A DNA stretch of 64,000 nt from Cephalopachus bancanus (taxonomy: Eukaryota; Chordata; Mammalia; Primates; Tarsiidae). The notes under the pieces are model-generated. The model saw only the letters and a program-made list of their open reading frames with translations, did no database searches and was not told where the DNA came from. Of this stretch, positions 47,990-59,874 are shown in pieces (the stretch's first letter is position 1; each line of letters opens with the position of its first letter). The position numbers were made by a program, and so were the translations under genes. The stretch lies in NCBI GenBank assembly GCA_027257055.1, contig JAPVLO010000073.1:4495001-4559000 (forward strand), given 5' to 3'.

Positions 47990-48018
47990 TTACAGTTTTC
48001 TTGTAAAGAAAACTGTAA
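47990..48018. repeat. perfect inverted repeat, 13-bp arms, 3-nt loop
   Basis: ttacagttttctt, gta, aagaaaactgtaa. Exact complementarity. Confidence 0.95.
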
Positions 48019-48584
48019 AGTACGTATAATTACTGCCCAATATTGCAATGAGCTGACTTGTAGAGGCACACTAAATAGAATCTATTAGTGGGTTCACTAA
48101 ATATCACTACTGTTCAATAATGTGACAATATGGTACCATATTCAGAGGGTGGTAAACTTTGATGGTAATCAATAAACCAAGATGCCAGAAAATAACCCCA
48201 TGAAATACATTTTTATTGCATGTTTTGTTAGTAACTTGATACAATTAATACCTGAAAGAGGATAGTACTATAAAGAGCTTTTGACATCTGTTTAATATCA
48301 AGTATGTAATATTCTTTCTTTAAGGTAATTTGGGCTTTAATCTACATTCAGTAGTTGTCAGTGGCTTTCTTTCGCTTACACATATGGCACTTTACCTCAA
48401 GCTTGTTACTAAACTTAAAGGAGTTTTATTTTTTAAGTGAAGTGGGGTGGGAGGAAGAGTAAAAAATTAATTTAATCTGCCAATTTGTAATACATGCCTG
48501 AAAATTTTGTCTTGTGTGTGTGTGAAGGTTGACTAACCATGAAAATATTATGTGTGGTATTAAATTAACCCACTGATAGACATT

Positions 48585-48612
48585 ATGTAGGGTCGCTTAA
48601 AAGACCCTACAT
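48585..48612. repeat. perfect inverted repeat, 10-bp arms, 8-nt loop
   Basis: atgtagggtc, gcttaaaa, gaccctacat. Exact complementarity. Confidence 0.93.
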
Positions 48613-49234
48613 GAGAACTATTACCAAGATTCACAATTTAGTATACATGTCAGTTACATAGGTGATAAAGCAATGTGGTTTTTTAGAATCCTTTCTACAC
48701 CTTTCTTCCCTCTAGCCCACCAGTAAGCTTATAGTGCTCCAGACTTGGTAGACTAGCCCTCTGGCATATTGACACTTTAAAGACATTCACTAGAAGAGAA
48801 CCATGTCCATCACACATAAACTGTCAACTGTAAATAACAGATAGTATTAGTTTTAGTTAGTGTCTTGATTTTAAATTACATTATGTAGCCTTTTTACCTT
48901 GCAGGAAGTCAATAGCTAAAGTAATAGTAACAAAAAATAAGTTACATGTATGTTGTGAAGTCAAGAAGCACCATTTGTAAAGCGACTAATTTGAAGCATT
49001 AGGCTTGGCATACTGAATGGATGGAGAACATCTAGTACATGCATTGTCATGCTCCTCCATCGCCCCAGCAGTAGCAGACTGCATTAACTCATTCTGGTAC
49101 TTTTTCTATCTGAGAGATGAGATGCAGCCTCAGAAACATGGAAGAACTTCAGACTCCTATCCAACCATGAACAAGGCAGCCATGAATAATTTAGTATATC
49201 CTTGGAAAGACCAGTACACTGGTGATCTCAAACT

Positions 49235-49350
49235 CAGGCTATATATCCAGGCTTACGATTAAGGAATAATATGACCTCTGGTGAAGCACTTAATTTCTCC
49301 ATGTCTCATTTTTATTCTGAAAATATGTCAGTGAAAATATAAAGATCTGA
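49235..49350 (+). repeat. possible MIR fragment, sense
   Basis: 'atatgacctctggtgaagca', 'cttaatttctccatgtctca' match the conserved MIR core 'gtgaccttgggcaagttact'-'taacctctctgtgcctcag'. Short and diverged. Confidence 0.45.
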
Positions 49351-49834
49351 TGCCATAGATATTTTTTTTCCTCATCAGCAGAATAGAGAATTTTTTAAAT
49401 GGTAGAAGTAGTTTTAGATAAAGTACAAACACTATTATTATTTATGTCAGTTCACTCTTCAGTCTAACAAAAGAAATTCTTCCATTTAGGATAAAGTGTT
49501 ACCAATGCACTACTTTTTAAAGTGTACTTAAATTTTTTTTTTTATTAAGTTAAAGTATATAATTATATTTTAAATTTACCTTAAATTTACCTTCCTTTAA
49601 ACGAATACAGAGAATATTCAGAACTTAAGATTATTTTAACTTTCCACATTAATTTAACTACATTCCTTCAGCAAAACATGTCACCACTTTTTAAGTTTTG
49701 CTATTTTTTTCAAATGCTATTACACAGAAATCTCAGGAGGGCCAAATACTTTAGGATTAAAATAAATGAGACTCCAAACCAGATACTTTTAGATCATCCT
49801 GAAACCTGCATAAGCAGTAATTTTTACTAGCCTT

Positions 49835-49861
49835 CTACATTCACTAGTCCAGTGAATGTAG
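49835..49861. repeat. perfect inverted repeat, 11-bp arms, 5-nt loop
   Basis: ctacattcact, agtcc, agtgaatgtag. Exact complementarity, directly next to the direct repeat that follows. Confidence 0.95.
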
Positions 49862-49863
49862 AT

Positions 49864-49947
49864 ATAGTACATGTTATTATATGTATCTATATTATATATT
49901 ATATAATATATTATATATATTATATATCTATAGTACATGTTATTATA
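49864..49947. repeat. 18-bp direct repeat flanking an AT palindromic tract
   Basis: atagtacatgttattata occurs exactly at 49864-49881 and 49930-49947. The 48 bp between are only A and T apart from one G and two C and can fold on themselves. Confidence 0.93.
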
Positions 49948-50290
49948 GTTTCCATTTCAGAACTCACTTTTGTATTGCATCTAAATTTTTTGTTTCATAT
50001 TTTCAATAAGTAGTTATCTATTTTAGATAATTATATTATATATATTGACACTATTTTTTATTATAAACGGTTTCTTTTTTTAAGCAAATGTATGAATTTG
50101 ATATTTTTTCTTCATTCAGGAAGATAATTTATGAGTGTTAATTTTGTTATGTTCTATCTATTATTATTAGGAAATGTTATGTATAGAGCAGCAAAGAAAT
50201 AAATATGGGATTAGTCAACTTAAGAATACTCTAGTCCATTGATACAAAATAAGCACATCAATTCTTAAGGAGACAAGCAAATATTCTGTA

Positions 50291-50621
50291 TAGTTGTTCT
50301 GTGGGGACGGACTCCAGGACCCCATGGATAACAAAATCCATGGATGCTCAAATCCCTTATACAAAATGGTGTGGTATTTTTACATAATCTGTGCACATCC
50401 TCTTGTATACTTTAAATCATCTCTAGTTCACTTATAATGCTTAATGCAATGTCATGTTGTGTAAGCAGCTGTTATACAGTATTGCTTATGGAATGATGAC
50501 AAGAAAAATGTGTGTACATTTTCAGTACAGATGCAACCATCCATTTTGTTTCATTGAATATTTTCTATATGTGGTTGATTGAATTCCACAGAAGCAGAGC
50601 CCATGAATATGGCGGACTGAC
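50291..50621 (+). mobile_element. MER2-type MITE (Tigger family)
   Basis: 'gactccaggaccccatggat', 'aaatccatggatgctcaaat', 'cccttatacaaaatggtgtg', 'actttaaatcatctctagtt', 'cagtacagatgcaaccatcc' and the terminus 'catgaatatggcggactg' follow the MER2 consensus throughout. Near full length, with no transposase. The left inverted-repeat end has a small deletion. Confidence 0.93.
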
Positions 50622-50629
50622 TATACATG

Positions 50630-50844
50630 AAAATACATGACTTTACATATTTAGAGATTTCTTAAGAATACACATAGAAACATACTAAATAGAAACAAAA
50701 AATTGCTTCATTTAAAAATTCTTGAATGAACACTTTAGGATTGCTATTCATTTCCAAGGCAAACATATGTGAATGGGGCACAAAAGCAGTTTCCATTGAA
50801 CATTACAGTCCAAAGTGACAAGTTACACTCTAGTGGCAGAATAT

Positions 50845-50876
<32 letters not shown>

Positions 50877-53800
50877 GCCTTGGCATATTTATCTGACAAC
50901 TTGCAGAACGTGGAAAAGCAACTTTTTCCTAAAATATGTGTTGCATCAATCCATAATCTCTATTTATTTTCTGCATATCAGCACTCTTTCCTCAAGCTTT
51001 TCCTAAAAGTTCAAGAAAAGTGTAGTGGTGATAGTCGTTACATATTTAAGGTAAACGTTAATGCTATCAACTCACAGAAACTGTGAACTGTATATTTGAT
51101 GAAGCATGATTTTAGTGAGAACAAAAGAAGTAACAGAAATCAGCTAATCACATCTGTATCTTAACATATCTTAACATATCTTGCTTATCCGCACCAATGG
51201 AAGGGATTGGCTATAGAACACCACAGATAACCTATTTAGTGAGATTGGGTCTATGGCCTTGTGCTTAATAACTAAATTTCTGATTGCCCAATGTGACTTA
51301 CTGCAAATGTGTTGTGAGGATGCCCATCACCAGAGGAGTGGCCACAGACACATAATTTTGTTTCTGGAAGCAATTCCTAGGTTAAACAAAGAGAATCAGG
51401 AGTTGGCTTTTTTTTTCAATCTTAAGGTTTATGTGAATCATGTACATATCATTTTAAAAAATTATTTTTGGGCATTATTATCTTGGTATAGATCAAAATA
51501 GACAAGACTATTCCATTTTTGTCTCATAGTTAATACTAGTATAGATCTTAAAATAGCAGTAACTTGGCAGATGTGAAGTTGAATATTTGAATCATAATAA
51601 ATTAACCCAATAACCAAAAATTCACTGATTATGTTCCCCAATACTGGCCTTAGGAAACTTATTTCCCTATTCTAGGCTAAAATTAAGACCAATATTTATA
51701 AATACTTCTATGTATTTAAATGGCACTGCAATTTTAGAGTGCTTAAAGAGGGGTGCTATTTGTTCTTAAAACTTAATTGTCTTTACTGAATTTTGAAACC
51801 AGTAACCTTTGACTTGTATCAATATAACCAATAAAATGAACAAAAATCCTGGCCTGCTACATAATGTGAGAACAATCACAATAATCTCTTTAAGTAAGCT
51901 GCCTTGGCTATGCATTACTATACCATGATTATTGTCATTAAAATATATCTAAGACTACGGCCATAACATCTGTTAAAACCTGTTGAACTGTACCATTTGC
52001 ACTGAAAACTATTCCATACACTCATGTATAGTTTGCATTTCTATCTGCAAAAGCAAAGTGATTATTTATTGATAAATGACATGGAATGTCATTTTTTACC
52101 TAAGTAGTATTAGACATTTCAAAGATTTTGTCTGAAGGGCAAAAGGATTACACTGCATTTGAATACACCATGTGACAACACATCCTTAGACTTCATGTGT
52201 GATATGAAAGGATGATCCCCATTCATAAGATACACAAGGGAAATTATAACTATACCAGAAAAGAAGAAAAGCAAGGGGGGATGTGTTAAGGGTGTCAGGG
52301 AGTATTTGTAGTGGTTTGATGCATGTAAATATTACACCTTATAAATAATTCTTTTCAAATACATCTATGAAGTTCAGCTCTGTTTAAGAAATGGATTGTA
52401 TATGCTTTACATGAATATATGTCATTTTCTCCAAGATAAGAGCAACGTTAATTCAAACAGAAAAAATGGCTTCCAAAACATCCTCTTCTCTTTCTTAGGA
52501 AGAAGTATGTCACCTGATGCTGGCAGATGAAGACTGGGGGAAAATGTTTAAGTTATATTTGACTGTCAGAATTCAACAAACACGGTTTCATCTAAATTAT
52601 TTTGTCAACAGCCTTGTGGTACCCTTGCTAACCTTATTTGGCACCAGTACATAATTAGATACACAGGGGTGTGACTCCAATTGAAGGTGTTGGCATTGTA
52701 GCACTCTGTGAAAATATTAACTATGAGGTTAACTCCAATTTTCTCTTCTTTAATTAAATGCACATGGTACTAATGAGGTAACCTACTGTTCCTTGATAGC
52801 ACTAATTAGCTAAGAGGAGAGTACACTCTCACACTGCAATTTAAACCTAAAAATAAGGTTGAAATATGCTAATTGCAGGCAATTTAAAACAGTACAAGTT
52901 GAAGAACTAGTCATAATAAGAGAAACTGACTGCTTTATAGCTAGGCAGTTGTAACTTTGGTTAAAATCAAAACAAGCCACACGATTTTTGGACTGCTATT
53001 TAACAAGGTCATAAGTATCCTTAAAAAATGAAATGCTACTCCATACCATAATGAACCAGATTAATGGAAAGAAAAATAAAACCTCAGACAGACACTCACC
53101 TACATAAAAAGTGAGTGTCACAAGAACTCCCAAGCTGCCACGACAATATTTACATTTAATATTGAAAATTAAACTCTAAAAATAAGCAATATCACCTTAA
53201 ACACTTTTAAGAGAACCCAAATTAAATACAATATCACAATTTGTGTCTCTATCATTAACAAAACATGTTGGAAAGTTGCAGATTTGCCATCCTAGTCAGG
53301 TCCGAAGGCAAGATACAGAGAATAAATCTCACTCCTGGAAGCATACATAAACAGAAAATTGCAAGACAACGTACAATTACAGTGTACAAGTACAATGATT
53401 AAAAACATACCACGAATAAAAGAGTACAGTTCCCATTTAAAGGATACAGGTGCCAAAATATCAGAAGGAGTTAATTGTTAAGAAGGAAGTTTTCACTAGA
53501 TTCCTCCTACCATTTTGTAGCTTTGGGACAGAAGTAGCCTGAGGCTTCACTGTGTGAAAGACTGTTCCCTATTCTTAGAACAAATGACTCAAAAAGATAA
53601 TTTCATCTAACTATATTCCATACATATCCTCTTTAGTTGTTACCTCAAACATTTCACAAATTTTAACTGATAAACATAGGGATAACCTTGACAAAAACCA
53701 AGATTCAGAAGGGCCTTTTTAATCACCAAAAAAATATGATGTTTTGACTAGTACATAGTATATTTTTATTATTTTTTATTCTCTAAATCCATGTCATATT

Positions 53801-54680
53801 TTTATTAACCAGAAACTTTGACTAACCAAACACTCCTGCTAAATCAATTCTGTTACCATAGAGAGAAATAAAGTGCATCAAAATGATACTGTCATGAATC
53901 TGTTCTCAGGGAGAAGAGACAATATTGCCCCATACTGAGGGCTCATAGTGACATTTCCCTGCCCCGTCACTCTGCATGCAAAAATATAAAATGTAACAGT
54001 TAAATAATCCAAAGAATTAAGCAAGCAATAAAAACAAAGAGCTAAAAGGCAAGATTCATGAAAAGAGAAGGTCAATTTGATCTTAAGTTTACTAAAGAAC
54101 AATAACTTAGAAGAAAAGGAAACCTCCTGAAAGGCAAAGGCTTTTAAGTAACTCTCAGTAATTTCTGGAGTTGAAAGTATGCGAGAATAAACTTTGTACT
54201 ATTATTAGCCCATCATCATGTCTTGCCAACAGGCTTGGTTGAAGAAACTGTGCTTTAAAAACCCACTCAGTTTCTTCTCGTGGTTTCCCTAAAGCTTTCT
54301 ACAACAGAGAGAGAGAGAATATTGGCAAGAGAAGCTACTAAACCGCTGATCAACCATACTTTAACAAACTCATGAAGCTGAAGGTTTGTAAAGGAGTAGC
54401 AAGACGAATGAAATCAGACAGTCACTGAAATCAGTCACTTAGAAATGGGGCTCCTGGAGGCAACCTGACATACTCCAGCAAATCACAGGGAAACACAATG
54501 TGAATGGATGTTTTAAGTGTTTGCATCTGTTTCAAATAAGCACCAAAGAACCTTTTAACAGTGAAAAGGCCAGGACAATGTACTAGAATGGACTTTCAAC
54601 ATTCACTTCTGAAGGAATCTATTCTTCAGTTAAATACAGATCACTGTAATTTTCTGTTAAAATAATTAAGAGTAAGTCAT
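50630..54680. other. repeat-poor DNA, possible conserved non-coding elements
   Basis: About 4 kb without recognised repeats apart from (AAT)n at 50846. 52730-52990 is rich in homeodomain-type core sites (see findings). An inverted repeat gacactcac/gtgagtgtc lies at 53091-53119. No exon seen. Confidence 0.4.
50846..50876. repeat. (AAT)n microsatellite
   Basis: About ten uninterrupted AAT units. It gives an artificial Asn or Ile run in translation. Confidence 0.98.
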
Positions 54681-54689
54681 TTAGTGTTG

Positions 54690-54910
54690 AAAATAAAAAT
54701 GCTACCTCTGGAGACTGTCTGCCAGGGTTCAGATCATGACTCAACACACTGGTGGTGTGACCTTGAGCAATATACTTAGCTTCTCTTGGCCTCTCTAGAA
54801 AGGGGGATAAATGTAATGCCACCATAGCCTTATTAAATACATTCAATGTAAAGTAATTAGTACAGTGCTGGTACCCATATACTTAATATTTATTAACTAT
54901 CATTATTGCT
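54690..54910 (+). repeat. MIR SINE, sense
   Basis: 'tctggagactgtctgccagg', 'gttcagatcatgactcaaca', 'tggtgtgaccttgagcaata', 'cttggcctctctagaaaggg', 'gtacagtgctggtacccata', 'tatttattaactatcattat': almost complete MIR. Confidence 0.9.
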
Positions 54911-55095
54911 TCAGCATAGCATTCAATTTTCAAACAAAGGGAATTTAATTAAAGTTCTACTGTGTATAGAATACCGTTACACACTATAAGTAATGCATAA
55001 ATTCCTAAAACATTGTATCTGTACTCAAATCGTTTTCAGTCTAGCAGTATTCTTCATGATACAAATCAATGCCTCTCCCATATGAATATAGATTT

Positions 55096-55144
55096 TTTTC
55101 TCATTTAAGTCTCATGCTCTATCAACTGACCTAGCCAGCCAGCC
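55096..55144 (-). pseudogene. tRNA-Lys 5'-half retropseudogene
   Basis: The minus strand reads 'ggctggctaggtcagttgat' then 'agagcatgagactt', matching the acceptor 5' strand, D arm (box A) and anticodon stem of tRNA-Lys(CTT). The anticodon 3' side, T arm and acceptor 3' strand are absent. An exact 8-bp duplication ATAGATTT flanks it (55088-55095 and 55145-55152), and a short A run follows the truncated end. Best explained as reverse transcription of a tRNA half or of a prematurely ended tRNA copy. Confidence 0.65.
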
Positions 55145-55159
55145 ATAGATTTGCCCCTC

Positions 55160-55515
55160 TTTTTAAACATTTTATATATTTATTTGTTTGTTTGTTCATG
55201 TGATTTTTTTTTTTCATTTTGGAAAATTGGTGCACCAAAGCAAGAAGCTAACATGGTTGCGTTTTATTCATTGAGTAGATGAAACAACTTGTAAGAAAGA
55301 GAATCATTGCTGCAAAGTGAATGGAGGTGGATTATTCATAGAAAAATATATACCTGTCAATATACAAATCTTATGTATTGATCTTTCCTAACAAGTGAAA
55401 ATGTTTTAAATTATAATTTGTTTCTTCAGATTGACTGAAAAAAAAACCCTCACATTTAACATGATTAAAACCTTAAGGTCTTATAATACTTCAGGTAAAA
55501 TGGTATATGGATAGA
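55160..55515. other. unannotated AT-rich DNA
   Basis: Nothing recognised. Confidence 0.4.
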
Positions 55516-55524
55516 ATAGTGGTT

Positions 55525-55935
55525 GTCTTATCCCGTTTGTGTTGCTATTAAGGGGTACCTGAGACTAAATACATTAAAAAGGAAAGACGTTTATTTGGCT
55601 CACAGTTCTGCAGGCTGTGTAAGAAGCATGGCACTGAAATCTGCTTCTGGTGAGGACCTCAGGCTGCTTCCACTCATCGTGCACGGAAGGGAACCAGTGT
55701 GTGAAGAAACCACATGGCAAGAGACAGGGAAAAAAGGCTGGGGGTTGGGAGCAGGTGCCAGACACTTTTTAACAACCAGCCCTGCAGGAACCAACAGAGA
55801 GTTATTTATTGAGTTATAAACTGCCAGGACAGCACCAAGCCATTCATGAGGAATCTGCCCCCATGACACAAACACCTCCCACTCTGGGGTCAAATTTCAA
55901 CATGAGATTTGCAGGGTCAATTTTCACAGATATAT
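55525..55935 (-). repeat. MaLR LTR (THE1/MST/MLT1-related), antisense
   Basis: 'cccgtttgtgttgctattaa', 'gtacctgagactaaatacat', 'gtttatttggctcacagttc', 'tctgcttctggtgaggacct', 'gacagcaccaagccattcat', 'cccatgacacaaacacctcc' and 'catttcaacatgagattt'-type end match a MaLR-class LTR in antisense. Solo, with no internal sequence. Subfamily uncertain. The 98- and 97-codon frames inside are not genes. Confidence 0.8.
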
Positions 55936-55966
55936 GAGTGGTCCATATTTTTTGTTGTTGTTTTTT

Positions 55967-56056
55967 CTTTATATATATATATATATATATATAAAGATAT
56001 ATATATCTTTATATTTATATATATATTATATATATATATACATATATATAGAGAGA
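55967..56056. repeat. (AT)n microsatellite with palindromic structure
   Basis: Long alternating AT with internal 'aaagatatatatatcttt' palindrome and a GAGAGAG end. Cruciform-prone and probably length-variable. Confidence 0.97.
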
Positions 56057-56059
56057 GAT

Positions 56060-56720
56060 TATTTTAAAGATGAGGGGTACAATTCAGGATTAGGTATACA
56101 AGTGAACATCATACAGGTAAAGTTTGGGGCTCCCTTTGGTTTCCATTTGACCTAGTTTGAGATCAGGTACCTTTACTGATGTTGTGTGTCCTCCCCTCCT
56201 CCCCCCGCCATAGCATCCCACTACTGCCAATCCCTTTCTTATAGTATTATGGTAAATGCTCAGGGTTCGCTTATGAGTGAGAACATAGGGTACTCTGTTC
56301 TTCCTTTTTGTAATAGGTCACTGTGTATTCTAGACTCTAAATGCATACAAGTTGCTGTGAAGTCCATATGTTTGTTCTTTATGACTGCATAATGTAGTAG
56401 TCCACATTTTAATGGTGCAAAAATGAAGGAAAAATATGTCCAGCTAGTCAAGAAGTATGGACACTCTTGGCCTAGCATAAAACAAATCAAAATTTAAAAC
56501 AATAACAAAAATAAATGATTGATTTGCCTTTCTCCTACTCTGACTATTTTGTTTGTTGAGTTAGTTGATTGTTTTGGGCCATTCATCAGATCAGATGGAA
56601 ACTGTCACAAGGATAGTCTGGCTATTGGTTTGCACTAGGATGATACATGTTGGTTTTGCAAATTCACACAATTTCATCCTTCATCCTTCTCCAGCCCACC
56701 TCTGAAAAACAGACTGCGAA
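56060..56720. other. unannotated sequence
   Basis: Nothing recognised with confidence. Confidence 0.4.
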
Positions 56721-56734
56721 ATACCTAGCCCTGA

Positions 56735-57036
<302 letters not shown>

Positions 57037-57426
57037 CTAGCTCTGACAGGAGATGAAGAAAAAAGAACTGATACTGGTGTCTGGAAAACGTTTTGAATAT
57101 TTCACAAGACAGATGGGCCAGTGTACTAGTTCTGTTTTCTAGAGTCAGTTAACAAGAATCAGGGATCATGTACTCCAAAGGACCAAATCAACACGAGCAC
57201 ATGGTTGAAGAATTTTCTTTCTTTACTCTAAAGAAGTAGTTAGCCTAGCCTTACTTTCATGTATCACACAGACAGACTCCGAAACCCATACAAAATTAAG
57301 AAGAACATGGTGTGGACATTTGCAGAGGAGGGAAAGGAAGTCCAGGAAGTTGAAATTACTTGTAAATCGTCATGCTTTTATTTTTTCTATGTATGTTAAG
57401 GTTGCTGTGAATTGTATATCCTACTG

Positions 57427-57605
57427 TACAGGTTCTCAAAAGTTAGCATGCCAAAGAATGTCCGGAGAAGCTTACTATGATTGCATATCTAAGGCTACAT
57501 TCCTAGAGATTCAGATTCAAAAGATCTGAGACAGGGTCTCGGTATATTCATTTTAACGAGCATTTTGGTGATTGTGATTTAGAGAGTCCGTGATCACACT
57601 TTGAG
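57427..57605 (+). repeat. MER5-type hAT MITE
   Basis: 'caggttctcaaaagttagca' start, 'tagagattcagattcaaaag' middle, 'cattttaacgagcattttgg', 'tgattgtgatttagagagtc' and the 'cacactttgagata' end reproduce MER5 from end to end with heavy divergence. Confidence 0.8.
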
Positions 57606-59116
57606 ATATGTTGCCCTCTGTTCAGAGTATTTTCATAACAGGTAATGATTCATTCTTTTAGTCTATTATTCAGTCATTCAACACTTTCAGTTTCTCCTAT
57701 GAGTTATAAACTGTAATAGTCATGTGGTTATAAAAGTGAATGAAAATTGTCCCTGCCTCTGCAGAATAGTGGGGGAAAAAAAAAAACAAACAGCATTGTA
57801 AACTAAGATACAATGAAGTAAGTGCCATTTGTAGGGAATTCTGATTTTCTTTTTTATCCTGAACCCCTTTGGCAATTTGGTAAAATCTAGGATAGCCTTC
57901 TCAGAGAAAAAAAATTGTTATATAAAATAAAATACAAGGGATTAGAAAGAAAATCAATTATATTGAGATTCAGTTCTCAAAATATGAAAAAAGCCACATT
58001 TGTGAAATATTAATAAGTGTGCATCTTTATTAATACATTAAATAATAAAATATAGTGGCAGGTTTAATAAGCACTATAATTTTGAAGTAGTAATCAGCAT
58101 AAATAGTAATTCTAGAAATTTTTGCCAATGGTGATGAAGTATGAAAGTTTTTGTAATTTCTAATGCTGACAATATCACTGATACTGCTAATACTGTGGTT
58201 TGTTGCCTGCATTCACAATAGAAGAAAATGCTCTGTTTCAATTAGGAGTGAAGAAAAAAGAATACTTTTTTCCTCCATGCAAATTCATAGTCCTCCTGAA
58301 TTCTATCCATGGATCCAAAGTTAAATGGTGCTACATTAGAGAGAAATATATTGTTGAAGAAGTAAAAAAAGTACAGTTTGACCATTTTGAAAGAAGGCAT
58401 TTTCTAACTGACCCCCCGAAGAATGAATAGGAATCTATTCCTTGGAAAAAGAGGTGACAGAAAAGAAAGGGAGAATCTAAAGAATTTACGATTGTGCCTA
58501 AGAAATGTGATAATTTTGATATGGTAGGAGGATAGTATAAATGGGGTCAGCTGATGAGAGACAAGGCTAGAATGACTGGGACTATGAAGAGTTCTATACA
58601 TCAAACGAAGAGAATTTCTTGTGTCTTGATGTAAATGTAAGGATTTCTAAAGGAGACAAGTGGAAAGCATGAGGCTGTGGGTTTAGGCGGAAATTGGCTA
58701 GCAGCCTAAGTTCCCCAAAATTCACTAGACAGTAACTTACTGGCGTGGGCCAAAGCAGTAGCAATGGAATGAGAAAAAGATACTTGGTTTGAGGAGAGGC
58801 TCACTTAAGAGGATCTGAAAACTATTGAGTGACTGAGCGAGAAAGTAAAGGACAAGGAATGCTGAAAGCAGACTGTGACCTTGCTAGCAGTGTAACAGGA
58901 TATGAAAACAATTTTTAAGGAATGGAAGAGAATTGATTCATTTGGAAACAGTAACTTAGATATAGACTACAGGATGTTTCTAGCAGACCTCTGAGTATAC
59001 AAGATTTAAGTTCAGAAAACAAGGGAAGATACATAAAGACCTGGGAATCAGTCTATTAGGTGGTGGTAATGCCAGAGGGAGTGGGTATTTGGCAGTGAGA
59101 TCACCTAAAGGACTTC

Positions 59117-59285
59117 TCAGTCTGTGCTGTGGGTCAGCATTACCTGGGGAGCTCTGTGTATACACCTATGGTGGGGTCCGCCTTCCTGATTTAACTGGGC
59201 TGGAGTAGAAACCAGGCATTAAAAAAAATTAACATCCCAGGCAAGGATAATGTGCAACCAGAGTTTTAGCACCACTGATATAAAA
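59117..59285 (+). repeat. MER5A hAT MITE inside the L2
   Basis: 'gtgctgtgggtcagcattac', 'ctggggagctctgtgtatac', 'ccaggcattaaaaaaaatta', 'ataatgtgcaaccagagttt', 'tagcaccactgat': full MER5A, including the terminal 'aaccactg'-type ends. Confidence 0.9.
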
Positions 59286-59755
59286 GTTAAACAGAAAAAG
59301 TGATGGACAGGAGATGAAAACCAACAAAAGACAAAAAAGAGGAATGGTAAGGGCAGTGTCAAAAGTCTCAAATGTTTTTTTAGACTTTACCAAGATGAGA
59401 ACCGAATACAACTTTCTGAAGTGGCCAGTGATAGTTGATGTAACTATTCCAGAAGGGTAGTAAGGATAGAAACCAAGCTATGAGATGTTTATGGTAAGTT
59501 TAATAACAAAGAAAAGGAGAGAAATGAGATAATTGTTTAATATAAAACTAATGTGGACATATACTTTTGTTTAATTGGTATTTTTGTTTTTAAAGATGGG
59601 AAGAATCACCAAAAAATGGAAGACTGAAGATACAAAAGTGCAAATGTGCAGCTGACAGGACAAGTTCTTGGAGGAGGTGAGCAGGGATGGGTATCATGCA
59701 CAGAAAAGAGAAAGAGAAGAGAAGTTGGCCTTGGGGAACATTTTTTAATTTTTAT

Positions 59756-59832
59756 TTTGAAAGCAGGATATATTGAGAAGACAGAAAAGCTCCCAGAGCA
59801 GGGAAGATCATATTGCAACACAAAAGGGCACA
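59756..59832 (-). mobile_element. second copy of the LTR-like R-segment retrocopy
   Basis: The minus strand carries 'ctgggagcttttctgtcttc', a decayed AATAAA (AATATA), 'tcctgctttc' and an A/T-rich tail. About 37 bases next to the tail match 11998-12091 closely, and the distal part also corresponds with a short length difference. I find no clear target duplication. It lies in the L2, 43 bp from an Alu. Confidence 0.65.
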
Positions 59833-59874
59833 ATTAGAGATTTCAATATAAGTCTGTTTTAGAAGTAGAGATGA

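Larger units (their letters stand above)
47100..49230. other. repeat-poor DNA with two perfect hairpins
   Basis: No interspersed repeat recognised. Perfect inverted repeats lie at 47990-48018 and 48585-48612. Confidence 0.4.
49355..50288. other. very AT-rich DNA with hairpin and flanked (TATA) tract
   Basis: No interspersed repeat recognised. Contains the hairpin at 49835-49861 and the repeat pair at 49864-49947. Confidence 0.4.

Noticed and set aside
49017..49262. 81-codon frame beginning MDGEHLVHALSC
   Set aside because: No domain recognised, and the 3' end runs into MIR-like sequence. No supporting splice or polyadenylation context.
50769..51086. 105-codon frame with an Asn run
   Set aside because: Generated by the (AAT)n microsatellite reading through unique AT-rich DNA.
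51155..51185. Direct repeat 'cttaacatat' twice in tandem
   Set aside because: Only two 10-11 bp units in AT-rich DNA; expected by chance slippage.
55523..55893. Overlapping frames of about 97 codons on both strands
   Set aside because: They sit inside a MaLR LTR, which is non-coding. Open frames reflect its local GC content.
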